A stretch of DNA of 64,000 nucleotides, taken from UBA4733 sp036734945. GTDB lineage: Bacteria > Chloroflexota > UBA4733. This document shows positions 61,475 through 64,000 of this stretch, piece by piece. The position numbers and the translations under genes are program-made. The notes under the pieces were generated by a model. It did not search any database and was not told where the DNA came from. It saw nothing but the letters and a program-made list of their open reading frames with translations. How positions within the stretch are numbered: position 1 is the stretch's first letter; every line of letters starts with the position of its first letter. The stretch is from positions 1 to 64,000 of the forward strand of contig DAIMXP010000006.1 of assembly GCA_036734945.1 (NCBI GenBank). Direction: 5' to 3'.

Positions 61475-64000
61475 ATGCCCCCCTTGCCCTCCATCTTTGA
61501 GCACTGCATCCCCCGCCGCGAGGTGCTCGTGGGCGACTTGCCCGACTCTATCTTCGCCGCCGACCTCTGGGACGTGCTGACCGGCCGCGCACACGAGGAT
61601 TACCGCGACGCCGAGCGCTTTTTCGCCGGCACCTACCCCACCGCCAGCCTGAAAGTGCTGCTGCGCGACGTTGGCGATCGGCTGGCGGGCGTTTCCGGCG
61701 GCACGCCGGTCTACCGCCTGGAAACCGGCTTCGGTGGCGGCAAGACGCACGCGCTGATCGCCGCCTGTCACGTCGCTCGCTCCGGCGCCGACCTGGCGCC
61801 GCTGCTCAGCGGTTACGGCATTGATCATCTCCCGGTGGCGGGCTCCGCCCGCGTCGGCGCCTTCGTCGGCGAAGAGTCCGATCCGCTGAGTGGCATTGCT
61901 CTTGACGTTGGCGGACGCCAGGTGCGCGTCTTCACGCCGTGGGGGCAGTTAGCGGCGATGGTCGGCGGCCTTGCCGGCTACGAGCGGTTGCGCGAGCACG
62001 ACGAGCGCGGCGTCGCGCCGAGCCGGGGCGACCTGGAGGCGGCGCTCGGCGACGGCCCCGCCCTGCTGGTGGTCGACGAGCTCGTGCTCTATATGGCCCG
62101 CTGCTTCGCCCTACCCGCCGATCACCAGCGCGCCCGCCTGAACAGCCAGTGGCCGACCTTCCTGCAGACGCTCTTCGGCGTCGCCGCCCGCCGGGCCGGC
62201 ACCGTCGTGTTGCTCACCCTGCCCAGCGAACAGGATGCCAACCGCCGCCTCACTGGTGAGTTGCGCGCCGCCATCCCCTCCGTGATCGACACCGTTGATG
62301 AAGTCATGCAGACGGCGGGCCGGCAGGCGCGTGGCCTGACGCCGACGCAGAGCAACGAACGGGCAGCGGTGCTGGGTCGGCGCCTGTTTGCGGCGGTCGA
62401 TAGTAGCCCCGCCCCGGCCGTCGCCCGCGCCTATCACGACTATTATGTCGCCCAGCAGGAGGCCGGCGTGGTGATCGATGGTCGCGCCCTGCACGCCGAC
62501 TACGAGCAGCAAATCCAGGCCGGCTACCCGTTCCACCCCGAACTGATCCAGCTCTTCGCCGACCGGCTGGCCGATATTCCCGAGTTCCAGGCCACGCGCG
62601 GCGCGTTGCGGCTGGTCGCCCGTACCATTCGGGCGACATGGGCCCGGCAGCACGAGCTGGGCGACACGCCGCTGCTCCAGCCGCAGCACATTGACCTGCG
62701 CCGGGAGGAGTTGCGCACGGAGTTGCTGAGCCGGCTCGGCCGCACCAGTTTTGCCCACGCCCTGGATGAAGACGTTGTCTCGCTCGGCGGTGTCACCCAC
62801 GCCGGCGACGTGGAGGCGGGCTGGCCCTGGCCGGCCGCCACCGACGCTGCGCTGGCCGTCTTCTTGCACAGTTTGCCCGCCGGCTCGCGCGGCCTGACCG
62901 CCGCCGAAGCCGCGCTGGCCGTTGGCCGGCCCGGCTGTGACCTGGCCTATGTCGCCCGCGGCCTGGAGGAAACGGAGCGCAACGCCTGGTACATGCGCCG
63001 CGAAGCCGACCGCTACCTGTTTCGCACCCGCGCCTCCGTCAACAAGCGCTTCCAGGACCTGCTGCGCCAGGTGGAACCGGGCGAGGCGCGGGAAACGCTG
63101 GACCGCTGGGTGCAGGACCTCTTCAGCGGCTTCCAGTCCTTCCAGGTGGTGCCCTTCCCCACCGATCACACCGCCATCGCCGACAGCGCCGAGCGCGTAC
63201 GCCTGGCCGTCGTCCATTACGACAGCGAGTGCGGCAGCGTCGGCGCCGGGGAGCGGCTGACGTTCTGCCGGGACCTGCTGGAACGCAGCGGGGCCGCCGC
63301 CAGCCCGCGCAGTTACCGCAACAACCTGCTGTTCCTGCTGGCCGAACCGACGCGCGTCGACGGGATGAAGGAAGCCGTCCGCCAACTGCTGGCCTGGGAG
63401 CGGGTCCAGCGCAGCATCGAGCAGGAGCAAGCGTCCCTGGCCGAAACCGATGGCCGGGATTTCCGCGCGCTGCGTGACCTTGCCCAGCGCGGCGCCTCCG
63501 GCGTCCCCGCCGAGTTCCTGGCGCTGCAACACGACCGGGACGAAGTCGCCGTGAAAGCCAATGTGCAGGAAGTACATATCCGCTCGCGCGTGCTGGAGGC
63601 CTACCGCATCCTGGCGCTGCCGCAAGGCGCCGGCCGACGCGAGGTCTACGACCTCTTTTCCCGGCCAAACGAATCAGGCGAAGGCGGGAAGTTGCTGGAG
63701 TGCTATCGCGTCGACTTCGGCGAGGTGCCCGAAGCGAGCGGACGCTCCGGCGGCCTGCACCGGCCGGTGGCCGAGACGCCGATCCTGCAGTGCCTCCGCC
63801 AGAACGAGAAGCTGGTCCCGGAAGCGACGGGCGGCCGCGTCGTCCTGGCGCCGGACGTGGTGCGCCGCCCGCCGCTCTGGCGCGACGACGAACGTTCGGT
63901 CAGCACGGCGGAGGTGTGGGACCGCCTGCGCCGCGAGCCTGCCCTGCCCATCCTGCTTCGCCCGGCCGACCTGCTGCCCACGCTGCGCGCCGGCCTCACG
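61475..64000 (+). CDS. DUF499 anti-phage ATPase, partial (runs off the window)
   Basis: The frame is open from ATG 61475 to the last base, 842 codons with no stop. The ATPase core has Walker A ETGFGGGKTHALI (about 83-95) and Walker B PALLVVDELVLYM, in the form typical of DUF499 proteins; the N-terminus SIFEHCIPRREVLVGDLPDS also fits. DUF499 ATPases usually stand with a DUF1156 methylase and other genes in an anti-phage locus, which would lie beyond 64000. Only 84 bases separate it from darG, but AAGG upstream of the ATG suggests its own translation start. Confidence 0.85.
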   Translation, partial: MPPLPSIFEHCIPRREVLVGDLPDSIFAADLWDVLTGRAHEDYRDAERFFAGTYPTASLKVLLRDVGDRLAGVSGGTPVYRLETGFGGGKTHALIAACHVARSGADLAPLLSGYGIDHLPVAGSARVGAFVGEESDPLSGIALDVGGRQVRVFTPWGQLAAMVGGLAGYERLREHDERGVAPSRGDLEAALGDGPALLVVDELVLYMARCFALPADHQRARLNSQWPTFLQTLFGVAARRAGTVVLLTLPSEQDANRRLTGELRAAIPSVIDTVDEVMQTAGRQARGLTPTQSNERAAVLGRRLFAAVDSSPAPAVARAYHDYYVAQQEAGVVIDGRALHADYEQQIQAGYPFHPELIQLFADRLADIPEFQATRGALRLVARTIRATWARQHELGDTPLLQPQHIDLRREELRTELLSRLGRTSFAHALDEDVVSLGGVTHAGDVEAGWPWPAATDAALAVFLHSLPAGSRGLTAAEAALAVGRPGCDLAYVARGLEETERNAWYMRREADRYLFRTRASVNKRFQDLLRQVEPGEARETLDRWVQDLFSGFQSFQVVPFPTDHTAIADSAERVRLAVVHYDSECGSVGAGERLTFCRDLLERSGAAASPRSYRNNLLFLLAEPTRVDGMKEAVRQLLAWERVQRSIEQEQASLAETDGRDFRALRDLAQRGASGVPAEFLALQHDRDEVAVKANVQEVHIRSRVLEAYRILALPQGAGRREVYDLFSRPNESGEGGKLLECYRVDFGEVPEASGRSGGLHRPVAETPILQCLRQNEKLVPEATGGRVVLAPDVVRRPPLWRDDERSVSTAEVWDRLRREPALPILLRPADLLPTLRAGLT

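Overview
The window is GC-rich bacterial chromosome. Strong third-position GC in nearly every gene, IS66-type and palindromic repeats of a kind common in Chloroflexota and cyanobacteria, and the general gene complement suggest a member of the Chloroflexota (inference from style and families, not a marker gene). No rRNA, tRNA or CRISPR array was seen. It reads as an accessory 'defence and toxin-antitoxin island' laid over ordinary catabolic and transport genes, with much gene decay.

Layout. 0-5.2 kb: palindromic repeats, an enolase-superfamily dehydratase/racemase, then a 914-residue TM0106-type nuclease fused to an IS66 transposase with a small companion gene. 5.3-8.3 kb: an AbrB-type antitoxin, a divergent pair of uncharacterised proteins (one resembling T3SS/YbjN-type peptide-binding chaperones) and an ATPase remnant. 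8.3-11.2 kb: SDR dehydrogenase, FAD oxidoreductase, GNAT acetyltransferase. 11.4-20.6 kb: two tandem pairs of ABC exporter half-transporters; one member has lost about 132 residues in frame. Between the pairs lie a broken PIN gene, a DUF433-like/DUF5615-like toxin-antitoxin pair and a 129-residue protein. 20.9-25.5 kb: a DUF402-antitoxin fusion followed by Fic, a partial duplicate of DUF402, a CopG/ParE pair with frameshifted toxin, a broken M20 peptidase and a Uma2 nuclease.

25.6-33.4 kb: a large two-gene nucleic-acid system: a 1490-residue RecB-like nuclease/RNase H-like/SF1 helicase and a 1062-residue adenine methyltransferase. The helicase gene carries a 129-bp palindromic element inserted in frame. 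33.4-39.9 kb: serine hydrolase, VapBC, M20 peptidase, decayed remnants, a two-gene DNA-binding module behind a palindromic promoter, a D-2-hydroxyacid dehydrogenase and a sugar-permease fragment.

39.9-54.9 kb: AbiE toxin-antitoxin followed by a type I restriction-modification locus (hsdM with deletion and frameshift, hsdS, hsdR) whose interior carries a membrane-protein two-gene operon, a convergent overlapping pair including DUF488, an orphan DarG-like macrodomain and an AlbA_2/ATPase protein with a heptad repeat. 55-61.4 kb: a second methyltransferase split by one in-frame stop, coupled to a PD-(D/E)XK protein, then DarT-DarG. 61.5 kb to the end: a DUF499 anti-phage ATPase that runs off the window.

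At least nine toxin-antitoxin or TA-like modules and three DNA methyltransferases share 64 kb. Several of these have short palindromes next to a -10 box placed so that the mRNA would begin at or near the start codon (leaderless). Many genes are damaged by one-base shifts or by deletions, at least two of them apparently between short repeats; whether that is real decay or assembly error has to be settled from reads.
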